DNA of 58,553 nucleotides, taken from Fragilaria crotonensis. Lineage: Eukaryota; Bacillariophyta; Fragilariophyceae; Fragilariales; Fragilariaceae. Below are positions 11,091 through 22,748 of this stretch, in pieces. A program made the position numbers and the translations under genes. The stretch is taken from contig JAKSYS010000385.1 of assembly GCA_022925895.1 (NCBI GenBank), positions 1 to 58,553 on the forward strand. Direction: 5' to 3'. The notes under the pieces are model-generated. The model saw only the letters and a program-made list of their open reading frames with translations. It was not told the DNA's origin and ran no database searches. Position 1 is the stretch's first letter, and every line of letters begins with the position of its first letter.

Positions 11091-11785
11091 CGTCACCTTC
11101 AGTCCTTCAGTGTTTGCCAAGCGCTTGTCTTTGGTCAGACCTACTAATACACATATACATATACATAGGGCGTGCGTTGGTCTAATTACCGTTAACTATG
11201 TTCTGACCTGCAGCACTGCAGCACAAAAAATGCGTAAACTTGTTACGACACGACGTATCATCGCTGTACCATGTACTTGAGTCATGTACTGGAGTCCTGT
11301 GTCCGGAGTCCGGAGTATGCATACGTCCCGTACATTATACCCAAAATCCCATATAATGCGTGTTTTGGGTAAGAGTACCGCATCTGTTCATACAGTACGT
11401 ACGGGTGTATACTCCGGTTCTGTGATGGGCTCCGCCAAGAATAATCAATCCGTCCGAATTAATGACTGAAGACCTGATGACTGACGATCAAGAGGCAAAA
11501 AAGCAATGCACCTATGATACGGTACAGTAGACGTAAAGGAAACCATTAATTATTTTTTTGAAGAGCACCTTGGCTCCTTCAGAAGGCGAGAGTGTCACCG
11601 TTGTTGGTCGATTCGCCTGCGGCGTTGGTGCTGCGTCCGACGATGCGGCGGTACATGAAAGCGCACGCCGAATCCCTTGGGTAAGATTAGGGCTAATTGG
11701 TGACCTTAGCTTGGTCGTTGTACTGGAAATACGCCTGTGCTAGAGGGTCGATCAAGAGCCTGTGAGCTTCGTCCGCTCCGACTTT
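11091..11785. other. intergenic between two glycosyltransferase genes
   Basis: No gene seen. It contains GTAC-rich words near 11265-11410 and an acatatacatatacat tract near 11150. Both flanking genes are on the minus strand, so this holds the 5' region of the GT2 gene and the 3' region of the GT92-like gene. Confidence 0.5.
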
Positions 11786-13223
11786 TCAATGAACAACAAT
11801 CCATGGCCTGATATCGTCGTCAATGACCTTCGGCTCAATGTTTCTTTCTATAAATCTTTCGACCGTCATTTTCGCTCGGCGATCGGCGGCGCGTTCGATA
11901 AACGATTCCCACGTGCCAGTGCGGTAGTGATGGAGACGAAAGATCGATGAGATGTAATCCTTTCCACTCCCCGAATAACCGTTCGTCCCGCACAACAGCT
12001 TGTTGGGAACATGCACATTAATGTTGGTCTCCATGGTATAGTCCTCCAACACCCCCTGACTGACATCAATCATTGTCTTCGAGAACGAGCCTTCTCGGGG
12101 ACCGGCTTTCCGATGTCGTAGGGTCATCAAGTGGTATGGATTTACGTCCGCTGGTACCCCCTGGAAGACTTTATCTCTGCTGGACTCGTAAGAGGTAAAC
12201 TGTATCCCAGGGAAGATAATGCACTTTGTTCTGAGTTTCTCCTGATGAATGAAATCTGCAATTGTGGCCCTCAGTTCCAAAGATGGCAATCTCTCTCGGA
12301 ACGGCGCTATCCTTTTTCTTTCCTTGTCAATATCTTCCTTGTCTACGCCTCGTTTAAGTGAATCATAGACTTTGGTATCTTCTTGTTTGTGATGCTTGTA
12401 GTTGAAAAGCAGAAATTCATCCGAGTCGGTAAGGATGGTCCAATCCATTCCACGTTCTTTCATGTATCTCATGCAATGAACGCAAAAGTAGTTTTGGCGT
12501 CGCTTGTGCACTTGTCCAGCGTAAACCTCTGGCCATTTCTCGGTATACCACTTCATGAGCTTTCCATCGGGCTGCCGGATGTTCCTCGAGTAACCGTAAT
12601 CCCATGGCAGATCCAGCCATTCCGTGTCATTCCTATAGGCCTTGATATGGATCTTTTCTTGCCATGTTCCGAGAATCTCCATGATTCGGTCCGTCTTTTG
12701 CGAGTTGGGATCTATTGCAACCATTAAATGTGATAAGGGCAAGACAGTGTAGTGGTAGGCCAGCCATTCAAGGAGTCGAATGGTATCATCCATGATAAAG
12801 AGACAACCTGCGATCGATTTAGAAGTACGATAGATTCTGGGCAATGGTGTTTTTCTCGTCATGGGCGTAGAGTGGGGCAATTCTTCATAAAGAAGATTTT
12901 TCTGATGAAGAACATCCTGTTGAACAATATTCTGCGGAATACCGTGCTGCGTTAGTAGCTTTCGTGTTTGTTGGTACTACTCTGCCGACTGACTGCTCCA
13001 TGGGTGACTTGCGGACGCTGAAAAGGTTGCCGTTGTGTCTCCGCTTCTCAAGGCCTTCAATCGACGCGGGTTTCGTTTACTGGCGACCAAAACGGATGAT
13101 ACATCAAGTACAGAATCTTCGTATTCCGAAATTACTTGCACCCAAAGATATTCCGACCCCGAATGCCAGGTAGACCAAGGTGATCTTAGCCAAACGCCGT
13201 CGCTTCGGAGTTATTGATCGCAT
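11786..13223 (-). CDS. GT92/DUF23-like glycosyltransferase, membrane anchored, 5' structure uncertain
   Basis: The catalytic part (11786-12880) is intact: KSIAGCLFIMDDTIRLLEWL followed by AYHYTVLPLSHLMVAIDPNS and, after a WY/C-rich stretch, DWTILTDSDEFLLFN, whose DSD is the likely metal-binding triad. This pattern fits the DUF23/GT92 group of Golgi transferases, which add hexoses to glycan cores. Upstream in the same frame the sequence stays open through a Ser-rich stem (12980-13130) except for one TAG at 12977-12979. A good type II anchor (RRRLAKITLVYLAFGVGISL) begins at the ATG at 13223 but in a frame offset near 13130. An intron or small indels must join them; I could not find a GT-AG pair that fixes the phase. 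The C-terminus is natural (RPWIVVH). Confidence 0.7.
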
Positions 13224-16200
13224 TCTTGATGTCGCAAGGTATTGTGGGTCGAAGGATCGGTCTCGTTCCACAAGATGTGCCCTTCGATTGCGATCGTTCA
13301 AGCGTACTTCTACCAGGTATGATACTACGCATGCTCTCGTTCTCTTCAGTAAGCAAGATGCTGGGTCCAACGACTCACCCATTTAAAACACCGATCACGA
13401 CAGCCCAGTATACATTTATTAAAGTAGATATGTATGAATATGAGTATTAAAAAGTATACATTTATTCATATGTAAATTTTTGTATGTACCCATGCGTATT
13501 CCTAGGTAGAATAACGACTGTGTTCATCCATATCATCCGTACTACAGTTTTTAGTTTTACAGTTTGAGAAATCTGCGTAGGAGTATGTACTGGGTATGCA
13601 AAGTTTATGCAGTTCAATCAATTTTTGTGTGTATCATTCATTTGAAAGCATCTTAGATTCTACCATATGCATACTTGATGCAAGCCATCGATTTATTTAG
13701 ATGACATTGGCATGGTGACACCCATACATACGGTTTTTACGTTATTGTTCAAAAACACAGAATGGCCCGCCCAACCGCCCCACCGCCACCACCGCCGACG
13801 GACTCGATTTCCACTCACCTCTAGTGGACTACTAGTACCCAATCTCCAGTACTTGTAGGTCCTGAATCCTGAATCAGCAGGTACAAGTACTTGTACCTGG
13901 TACCTGGTACTAGTACCTTGGATACGATTAGCTGCCACATACTCGGACCACCAGATGCCAAACGTTGTTCCCGCATTAACGGTGACGTAAACGACGGTTG
14001 CAATCTGTATCGATGACTCGTCGGAGTCGATCAGATACCGAAACTACGGTTGGTACTACTGTAAATGGAACCTCGTAACAACTCCAGCACCATATCATAC
14101 AGAATACAAGTACCAGTACTACTGTACTGTAGTCCTAATTCCGAATCAATACAAATTAGTACAGTATGTACCAATACTCTTGTACGTCCAGATCGTATAC
14201 ATATGATACCTATCCTGCTGTTGTGCTGTACTGGTACTCAGGAACCTGGTACTGGTACTGCTACTGGTATCATCAGCAAGTAGTGCATACGTGCATACCG
14301 CACACTGTTGTATGGTACTACTAGCTAAACTCACGTCAACGACGTGTGATAGTGCACTGATAGTAATATGCCAAAGCATGCAATAAAGCAGTGCACACTC
14401 GCAACTCCTCCACAAATGCCCTTTCCCAAAGATCAACACTGCAAAGAAACAGCAGTTACTGCATGTTGGGTGATAGTAGATGGCGTAGTAGATTGGTGGT
14501 GTCTGGGCCTTCTGACATGACACTGTGTTTGTCAAGCTCATGATTATGATGAGCATGTGGTCCAGGCTGTCAAAGTCCAAAGTGCTTGAGGAACACAAAT
14601 CAAAGTGTAAACGCAGGAGTGCCTGTTATGCAGGCACCGTAGACACAGAGTTACTCAAGAGTAGTGTCAATGTGGAGTAAACAAACACACAATGCATCAG
14701 TGCATGATCTAGCATCATCAATCATAGATGAGCAAGGTCTGTAAGTACATTGATGATTATGACATGGTCAAAGGACAATACAAAGTTTGGTATAGATTAA
14801 ACACTTATTCAATTAACTCTCAATCTCTCCATCAGTCACCAGATGATTTGTTATGTTTTGTAGTTCACAGGTCATCTGTATGATCCCAATAACAAGGATG
14901 ATGCAAACTTCTGGCAGGTGGAGGGGAGGACAAAATGGGGTTGTGAAGTCACCGGGGCATAAAGCAGCATCCACATAAATGTGATCTTCATGCTGCACTT
15001 CTGCTCTTTCTTTATTGTGCTGTTGCACTTCTGAGAAGCGTGAATGCCTGTTGTGGTCAAGTAGACTTGTGAATGCAGGAGCAATCTTGAAGGTGCTGGA
15101 TGTGAAACCATACTGGCTGATGCCCTAGCTGATTCGCTCATGATCTGTTCCTAGCACAAGAACTGTTGCGCCTTGCTTCGAGAGGCTTGCCAACACTGAC
15201 ATCTACAGACAGTCTGATGGAGCCCAGAATCCATGATGGATGTTCTCAATCTAGACCTAATGTCCTGAATGTTGTTCTTGTTGATGTTGTCAGCACAACG
15301 TGGCACTGGTAGGAATCAACAGAATGACTGACTGTACCCAGCAGCCAGTCTCACATCATAGTTTTCAATATGAGGCTTGCTTCAATAACAACAAGACCAA
15401 AGGCACATGTTATGCTCCTCATGATCCATCCATGCCATACTGTGCCAAAATTTTGCATTTCTCTGGATTCAATTTGTGCATCAAGCTTATCCTAAAGGGG
15501 AGACAATTTAGGTCTTCAGCATCTCATCTAAACAGTCAGTGGCAGAGAAATGGCAATAGACTTGAGTCAACAAAACGGAAAAGGGTTGTCGGGTCCATGT
15601 TCAGAACTAATCATTTAATGGTTGCTGGCTGTTGGGTGCATTTGGCTATGTTGGGATGAACTGATGTAATGAAATCCAAAAATCTTTGCCATTTCTTGCG
15701 ACTTATAGCTAGTCTTAAGTCACCAACACATTTCTGATGGAAACCAAGATTTGCAAGGTGCTCTTTCTTCTGTTCTTTGTAAAACAGGGACATGGTGTAT
15801 TGTTTACTTGGCTACTACACCTGCACTGTTTGGTATGCCTTGTCAGCAGTGAATTGAGGTTTTGATCCCCAAGAAAAGCTAAAAAAGAACCTACTATTAA
15901 TTCACTAGTATCCCCCATTTATGTGAATGGGCTGGGGAGAGATACAAATCTGGCCCTTGAGTAAAGTACTGGCTGGAATGTTGTTAAGATTCAAATTAGT
16001 TCAAATGCATTTATATCTATATTTGAAAACACTGTACTGAGTTAACAAGACCAAGAACCAAACCAACACCTAAATGAAGGCTTCCTTCACATAGTTTAAA
16101 GAAACATCTCGTCATCAATTAACTTTCTAGAGGCAGAAGGATTGATGCCTTTCCAGCATGCAAAGAATTACAATGTGCACCACCAGGATTTTCCAATTGA

Positions 16201-16530
16201 TGCCTTGCCGTCATCCACCTCCAAACCTGCCCTAGTTGGACATCAACAAGAGTATGGCAGCATGATCTCCGTCGTGCCTATCATCATCATGCCGTTTCTG
16301 AACGTGTGTCGCCTACAGTACCTGGTACTACGAACATACGGGGAATGCATGTAGGGTAGGAGACAGTACTCCAGTACTCCAGTAGAGGACCACTACGGGT
16401 ACTACAGCGAGCGTAGAAGTCGTACCGATACCCCTGTCCATTTAACTCGCATCCTGCGCATCATCCATATCATCCACTCTTTGAACGATTGCACCTGAGG
16501 ACACATGATTAGGTGGACCTTGATTGTGTT
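13224..16530. other. 3.3-kb AT-rich intergenic region with repeat remnants
   Basis: No gene is supported. Dense GTAC self-complementary words occur at 13840-13925, 14095-14285 and 16310-16395. The stretch 14400-16100 is AT-rich with many in-frame stops. A segment at 15931-16006 matches 24681-24755 at roughly 80 percent identity, which suggests copies of a dispersed repeat. Confidence 0.5.
15931..16006 (+). repeat. dispersed repeat copy A (~75 bp)
   Basis: It shares the core TACAAATCTGGCCCTTGA, then AAAGTACTGG, TTGTTAAG and AGTTCAAAT in the same order and spacing with 24681-24755. The family is unknown. Confidence 0.7.
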
Positions 16531-16539
16531 GTTCAAGCG

Positions 16540-19500
16540 ATCCCTCTGGCCAGATTCAGCCGCTAGACTTGGTTGAAGATGGTGAAATCGATCGGGCTGG
16601 GTTGCCGTCGAATCTGAGTTTTCATCCAAAAAGAAGGAGGAGATAGCCCTGCCAGGACTGCCTTTCAATTCTTTCAAAAGAACGTAGCTGATGAAGTCAA
16701 GGCGGAACTAGCGGGTCAAAAGTTTGATGTTGGTCAATTTTCCAGGCGCATGCGAGAGCGATGGGCTCAAGCGCCCGGTGAGGAGAAGGAATTCTACGAA
16801 CGATTGGCGGCCAACGATCTGATGAGGTTCAATCAAGAGTCCCATTTGGCTGATGTTGCTAGAATGGAGCAAGTAGAAAAGCTTCAAAAGGAACGAGAGC
16901 AGGTTGTTATCTTTGAAAATACCGATGGAAAGAAAAGCACTCGTCGTGGTGTGAAGAAGCTTCAACGTAAGCAAGAAAAATTGAGCCGCAAACGCATTGC
17001 CAAGGCCGATTCATCGGATTGGAATTCAGATATGGATGAGGAAGAGGAAGGGTCCTTCAGTGAACATGACGACGATTCTGAGGACAGTGACTCTCCTAAA
17101 AAGAAAAAGTCTGCACCTCCCAGAAAAGTCAGTCTTGCCATGGTGGCTATGCGAGAAAAGATGAAGCTAGAAAAAGCAGAAAAGGAAGCGTACGTCGCGG
17201 AACGACAAGAGAATTTAAGGAAGGATCGCGCACAGCAGGCAAAGCGTCGTCTTGATTTTCTGCTTAAGCAAAGTGACATTTTTTCTCATTTCGGCAGAGT
17301 CCAAGAAGAATCGTCACGATATAGTCGGAAAGCAGCCGCCGCGAAGGAAGGGTCAAGGCGAACCGACGACGAGGCTGCTGACGAAATCGATTTCGAGGAG
17401 GAGGAGCTAGAAACGACATATTTGCTGACGCAACCAACGACGCTTGGCTTCGGAAAAATGCGTGCATATCAGCTTGAGGGTCTTAATTGGATGCTTCGCC
17501 TCCAAGAAAACGGTGTGAATGGAATTTTGTGAGTTAGCAATATGTCTTCCATCTGCTGAATCAGGTTTCTCGTACTTACAACTTTGCCATTTTAGGGCCG
17601 ACGAGATGGGATTAGGCAAAACTCTTCAAAGCATTTCCGTTCTTGTCTATATGCTTGAGTATAAGGATGTTAGTGGGCCCCACTTAATTGTTGTCCCGAA
17701 ATCCACTCTGAGCAACTGGATGAATGAAATCGCCAGATGGGCACCAACCCTCAAGGCAGTCAAGTTCCATGGTAATAAGGAGGAGCGTGAGGAAATCACA
17801 AAGACACTTATGGAACCAGCTCAGAAAGACGACAATCGGACCTGGAATGTGTGTGACGACGTACGAAGTTTGCAACATCGACAAACACGTCCTGAATAAG
17901 TTTGCGTGGAACTATTTGATTATCGACGAAGCGCACCGTCTAAAGAATGAAGCGTCTACGTTCTCAACGACAATCAGAAGCTTCGAGACGCGTTATCGCT
18001 TACTCCTCACCGGGACGCCACTCCAAAACAATCTACACGAATTGTAAGTTGAAGATGCCAATCGGGATTTGTTATTTGTCCATTGTTTCTAATGATCCAA
18101 CTCGTCGGTGTTCTGCAGATGGGCACTACTTAATTTTCTCGTTCCAGATGTGTTTGCGAATGCCGAGCAATTCGACGAATGGTTCAATCTCGATATTGAC
18201 GACGCCGACGAGAAGAACAAACTTATCATGCAGCTTCACAAGATTCTTCGACCGTTCATGCTTCGTCGACTCAAAGCGGATGTTGAGAAGAATCTCCCGC
18301 CGAAGCATGAGACAATTCTCTTCATCGGCATGAGTGCTCTGCAAAAGAAACTGTACCGCGATATCTTGTTGCGTGACTTTGATGCGCTGCAAGGGCAGGG
18401 CGCCTCTGGCAGCCGTTCAGCGTTACTGAATATCGTCATGCAACTTAGAAAATGTGCAGGTCACCCTTACCTATTTCCAGGGGTCGAAGATCGAACTTTG
18501 CCTCCGTTGGGCGAGCACTTAGTTCAGAATTGTGGCAAGATGGTGCTTTTGGATAAACTGCTAAAACGCTTGAAAGAGCGCGGCCACCGAGTGCTCGTGT
18601 TCACGCAGATGACTCGCATACTCGATATTATGGAAGACTACATGGTTATGCGTCAGTATCAATATTGCCGTATTGACGGGAATACTAACCACGAGTTGAG
18701 AGAAGAGTATATTGATGCCTACAATGCTCCTAATTCAGAGAAATTCGTGTTTTTGCTCTCGACTAGGGCAGGTGGCCTCGGTATCAACCTGCAAAGTGCA
18801 GACATCGTCATTCTGTACGACTCCGATTGGAACCCACAAGCCGACTTACAAGCACAAGATCGCGCGCATCGAATCGGTCAGAAGCGAGAGGTTCAGGTCT
18901 TTAGATTCGTCACTGAGCACACTATCGAGGAAAAGGTAGTCGAGCGAGCTCAGCAGAAGCTGAAGCTTGATGCGATGGTTGTTCAACAGGGTCGATTGAA
19001 GGATAAAGACAAGCTTTCAAGAGACGAGCTCCTTGAAGCTGTTCGCTTTGGTGCCGACAAAGTCTTCAAATCGAAGGATTCGTCAATCACCGATGACGAC
19101 ATCGATCTGATTCTAAGCGCGGGCAAGCAAAAAACCCAAGAACTCAATGAGAAACTCAAGAACGCTGAAAAAGGTGACATGTTGGATTTCAAGCTAGACG
19201 GACAGATGTCAGCTCAGACATACGAGGGTGTTGACTATTCAAAGGCTGCCCAGATGCAAATCGAACTGTTGGGCATAATGGATATCGGAAAGCGTGAACG
19301 ACGAACAGTTGCCTATAACGAGAATCAGCTGTATCAGCAGCAGATTGCTGCTATACAGGGCTCGAAAAAGAAAGAGAAGACGAAGCAGTTTAAGCTTCCT
19401 AAGGAGCTGCGGCTTCCACGGATGGAGGAATGGCAAATGTTTAACAGAGCTGCTCTCCATAAAATTCAAGAGGAAGAAGAAGCCGCGTTCAAGGCTCTTC

Positions 19501-21236
19501 CAGAGGACGTTCAGAAGCGGGCTACTCAGAAGGTTCAACCTCAAAGCGAGGCGACCGAAGCGACCGAAAGTGACGACGTCGAGGAAGCGAATGAACCCTT
19601 TGTCCTACCTCCGCTCCTCAGTGAAGAGCGACAAGCCGAGAAGCAAATGCTGCTATCTGATGGTTTCTCGAATTGGTCGAGGCAACACTATTCCGCCTTC
19701 ATACGAGGTAGCGCAAAGTATGGAAGGGATAGACTTGACAAGGTGTCCATTGAGGTCGGAAAACCAATTGACGAAGTGAAGACGTTTGCGGAGGCATTTT
19801 GGGATCAAAACGTAGGAAGGGCACGTTTCTCGGAGCATGAATACGAGCGAGTCGTCAAGCTTATCGAGCGAGGCGAGAAAAAAATGGAAGACATCAAAGG
19901 AATTGTTCGAGGAACGCGCATACTCATCTCTATCTTCGACAATCCATGGGAAGAATTGGAGTTCACGTTCGTCAACGCGAAGGACAAAATGTTTTCGGCC
20001 GACGAAGACCGTCACTTGCTCTGTTGGGCTCACAAGGTAAATATTACTGCAGATCGGGTATTCTTGAGTGCACAAATTCACACCATTTGCTTTTCCTCGC
20101 AGTTCGGTTATGGTCAGTGGGAGGCGGTCAAGATGGCCATCCGTCGAAGCCCCAGCTTTCGTTTTGATTACTTTTTGAAGAGCCTCCCCACCGAGTTGGT
20201 TGGTCGTCGTTGTGAGCAACTTATGAAGGCAGCTGAGAAGGAAGTTGAGCATCTCGAGAAGGCGATTCGGGAGGATGCCGGTATGGTCAGTGAACTGGGG
20301 CAGAAAGAGGCTGACCAAACGCCTGTCGAAATTCCTAACTTCAAAGTATTGAGGCGCGATGGAGAAAGAAAGAGCAGGAAGAAGCCGAGCTGAAACAGGT
20401 GAACTTGAATCCAAGGTGGAGGAGATCGAGGCACAAATGCGCGAGGTGCAAGAACATGAAGATGCTTAATCAGTATACTCGAGAAGCAAATAGCAACATG
20501 ACATCCATGTCCGCCGAGTTTCCGGAGGAGTTATTGAGCGATCTTGCGAACTTAGTTGCTCAGGTGGCCCGCTGGGGATTGTTGGCGTTGCTAACAAATT
20601 CCTCCTTGATCGTCAAGGATCAATCAGCAGGCGGAAGGTTGTTGCCAAAATCGAGGAAATCGCTCATAAAGAAAAACGCGAAGAAGAAGGCGACACGCAC
20701 GCCACCTGGTATATTCGTAGTAGCACACATCTGCTTGACGTTGACACCGTCAAATGGCTTCGACAGATGAAGGAAGAAAAGCTGAAACAAATTGAAGACC
20801 GCAAAGATCAGAGCAGAGCACCTGAAGATCCCAGCTCCATGACAGGTGCACCAGGACCGGGAGGGGAATTCCTCGAGTTCCCTGAGTATGATGGAGAAGA
20901 GGAGCCGATGCCTATCAAGAAAGCATTCACTCTGTTTTGTGGTTCTGTCAGAAAGCAGGTGAAAGGCTCCCTGCCACCAGAGAAGCGCAAAAACAAAGAG
21001 CTTGTGCACCGTATTCTGCGAGAACGCTGGGGCGCCTTTCCGACGATGAGCAGCTGTATTGGACTCAAATGGAAGAATGGGGCAAGATTCGATTTGATCG
21101 GGACATGGCACTCTTCGAGAAGCTTCGATCCGGCAAACTACCCGGTAGGAGAGGGTCCCCGCCGCCGAAGCGTTTCCGCGAAGCTCCGCCACGGATGTTA
21201 CTGTCCCATCAATTCCGAAAAAACGGAAGAATTCTT
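16540..21236 (+). CDS. ISWI-type SNF2 chromatin-remodelling ATPase with two HMG boxes; frameshifts and uncertain start
   Basis: A nuclear remodeller that slides nucleosomes using ATP. The N-terminal HMG-like box ([18 protein letters not shown], then [20 protein letters not shown], about 16650-16810) and an acidic/basic linker precede the helicase: DEMGLGKT (17603), [10 protein letters not shown] (about 17922), [26 protein letters not shown] (about 18760), [11 protein letters not shown] (about 18851). HAND, SANT ([20 protein letters not shown]) and SLIDE ([15 protein letters not shown]...[10 protein letters not shown]) follow. A second HMG box ([20 protein letters not shown]...HRILRERWG) lies at 20915-21100. 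Introns are 17529-17595, 18044-18118 and 20037-20102. A lost GT near 17850 and single missing bases near 20353, 20407, 20465, 20567, 21031 and 21190 break the frame. With them restored by eye the C-terminus reads on to a basic NLS-like tail ([10 protein letters not shown]). No clear ATG was found upstream of 16640. Confidence 0.9.
17529..17595 (+). other. intron 1 of ISWI gene (67 nt)
   Basis: GTGAGT...TTTTAG. Splicing produces [10 protein letters not shown], the Walker A motif, across the junction. Confidence 0.9.
18044..18118 (+). other. intron 2 of ISWI gene (75 nt)
   Basis: GTAAGT...TTCTGCAG. Splicing joins NNLHEL to WALLNFLVP, the conserved SNF2 motif III region. Confidence 0.9.
20037..20102 (+). 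other. intron 3 of ISWI gene, 66 nt, stop-free and in phase
   Basis: GTAAAT...CCTCGCAG. It interrupts the SLIDE domain between CWAHK and [10 protein letters not shown]. It is a multiple of three and has no stop, so retention would insert 22 residues into SLIDE. Confidence 0.8.
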
Positions 21237-21279
21237 AGTAAAGGTGTTCTTTTTTAAGTTGAATACTCTACTCTACCCT

Positions 21280-22748
21280 CTAGTCCGATTCCAAACCAAA
21301 TTCCATGTCAATGCTGGATCGATGTCGCAACAGCGCAGCTTTCTCAGTTTGAGAATTTCGCGTCAGATATCTACCAAAAATCGGGATCCTGGCCAAAAAG
21401 GCAGCCCCCTCGTTATCTTGACCAGATAACTTTGGCCTTTCGATTGGCTTCTCGCCAGCACTTTGCTGCTGCTGTTGTTCTTTTTGCCCTGTCTTTCGCT
21501 TGCTGAGAGTTTTCATCATGAGACCGGTCATGAAGAGACATACGCCCACCACATGTTCCAGGGTGCAATCGTTGTTAAAAACGGCCAAACTCAAAAGAGT
21601 GTGGTGGCCTTACGACCGGTCGAGGTCAAAGCCATACTGAGAGCACCAAATCGCTTGGTGATGGCTCCCAGACACGAAGCGCCCATAATCCCGGTCGTTC
21701 CAAACAGAAACAAAGCCATGGCTTTGCGAGTAATAGTCCACGTTGGATTAACGATTTCGCCCTGAGACTCAATTTCAGTGACTGTTCCAGGTCGAAAGAA
21801 GAAGTATTCGATTCCGGAAACAATTCATTCTGCCAGTGAGCAGCGACAACCGTAGCGATCAGCGATACAAAATAAAGTTTGGAATGAAATTCATCTTGGG
21901 TCAATTGGTGTTCCTCCATCATTTGCTCGGACCAGTTGTTGAGGTGCCATCACAAAAGAGAGAGAGGGTCTGCAGAGGAAGCACGGAGGGTCAGAACGAG
22001 AAATATTGCTTTTGCGCCACCGAATTCATCCAACCAACTTCAAGCGCACATACCAACAAAGCAACACCAACAGGATGAAAGACGGCGGCCGACGACGAAT
22101 CTGCATGCAAAAGATAAGCAATCCAATGACGAGAGTAAAAACAGCGGCATAGTCTCGCAGTTTGTACTTCTTTTTACGAATCAGTACTCCCATGAACATG
22201 GTAAAGACGACACGACAACTCTTGATGAGGGTTTTCGCGGGGTAGTTCAAATACATCATAGCTGAGTTCGTGACAGCCAAGTCAAAGGCACGGAGGATGG
22301 AAAGGGCGATAAACTTCCCGGTTGGGACGAGGATTGGGGTTTGACGCGAAGTTTTGATGGCAGCCCGATTGAGCCGCGCTAGAAGGCTGGCCCAAAAGGC
22401 GTATCCAGCAAATTGGCAGACAGCGAGGAAGATGGCGAACTTTCGACCTGCAATGTGAACAGAAAGGAGTTCTTGAAGAAAACCATACAACACATTGAAC
22501 GAAAACACTCCAACACAGCAAATTGAGAACTGGACGTCAGGTGAGTATTCGGATAAATCTCGACCAAAGAGATGCACTTGAGGTTCTCCAAATCCTCCTC
22601 GTGGTACGACATCCTTTCCACTTTCCAATTCTAAAACTGGCTTCGTGTCGTCATTCTTCCGATTAACGAGCCCTCTGGTGGCCTCACCGTGTTTTGAACT
22701 TGAAGAAAATGATACACCAGAATGAACATCGTCCAATTGTGGCGGCAT
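21280..22748 (-). CDS. SLC35B-type PAPS/nucleotide-sugar (UAA family) transporter, with frameshifts
   Basis: A Golgi or ER multi-pass antiporter, most similar in layout to the PAPS transporters (SLC35B2/B3) that supply sulfate donor to lumenal sulfotransferases. ATG 22748 opens a 70-residue cytosolic tail, then helices including FSICCVGVFSFNVLYGFLQE and the family signature MMYLNYPAKTLIKSCRVVFT followed by MGVLIRKKKYKLRDYAAV. The frame breaks at about 22110 (one T missing; GLLIFLHADSSSAA continues next frame), near 21950, about 21820 (NELVSGIEYFFFRPG recovers) and about 21593 (TTLFLSLAVFNND recovers). The last helices (FLFGTTGIMGASCLGAITKR) and a Lys/Gln-rich tail follow. The gene is convergent with the ISWI gene, 44 bp apart. 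Substrate is inferred from family only. Confidence 0.8.

Noticed and set aside
19653-20414. 253-residue minus-strand open frame
   Set aside because: It is antisense to the SANT-SLIDE part of the ISWI gene, which has strong domain evidence.
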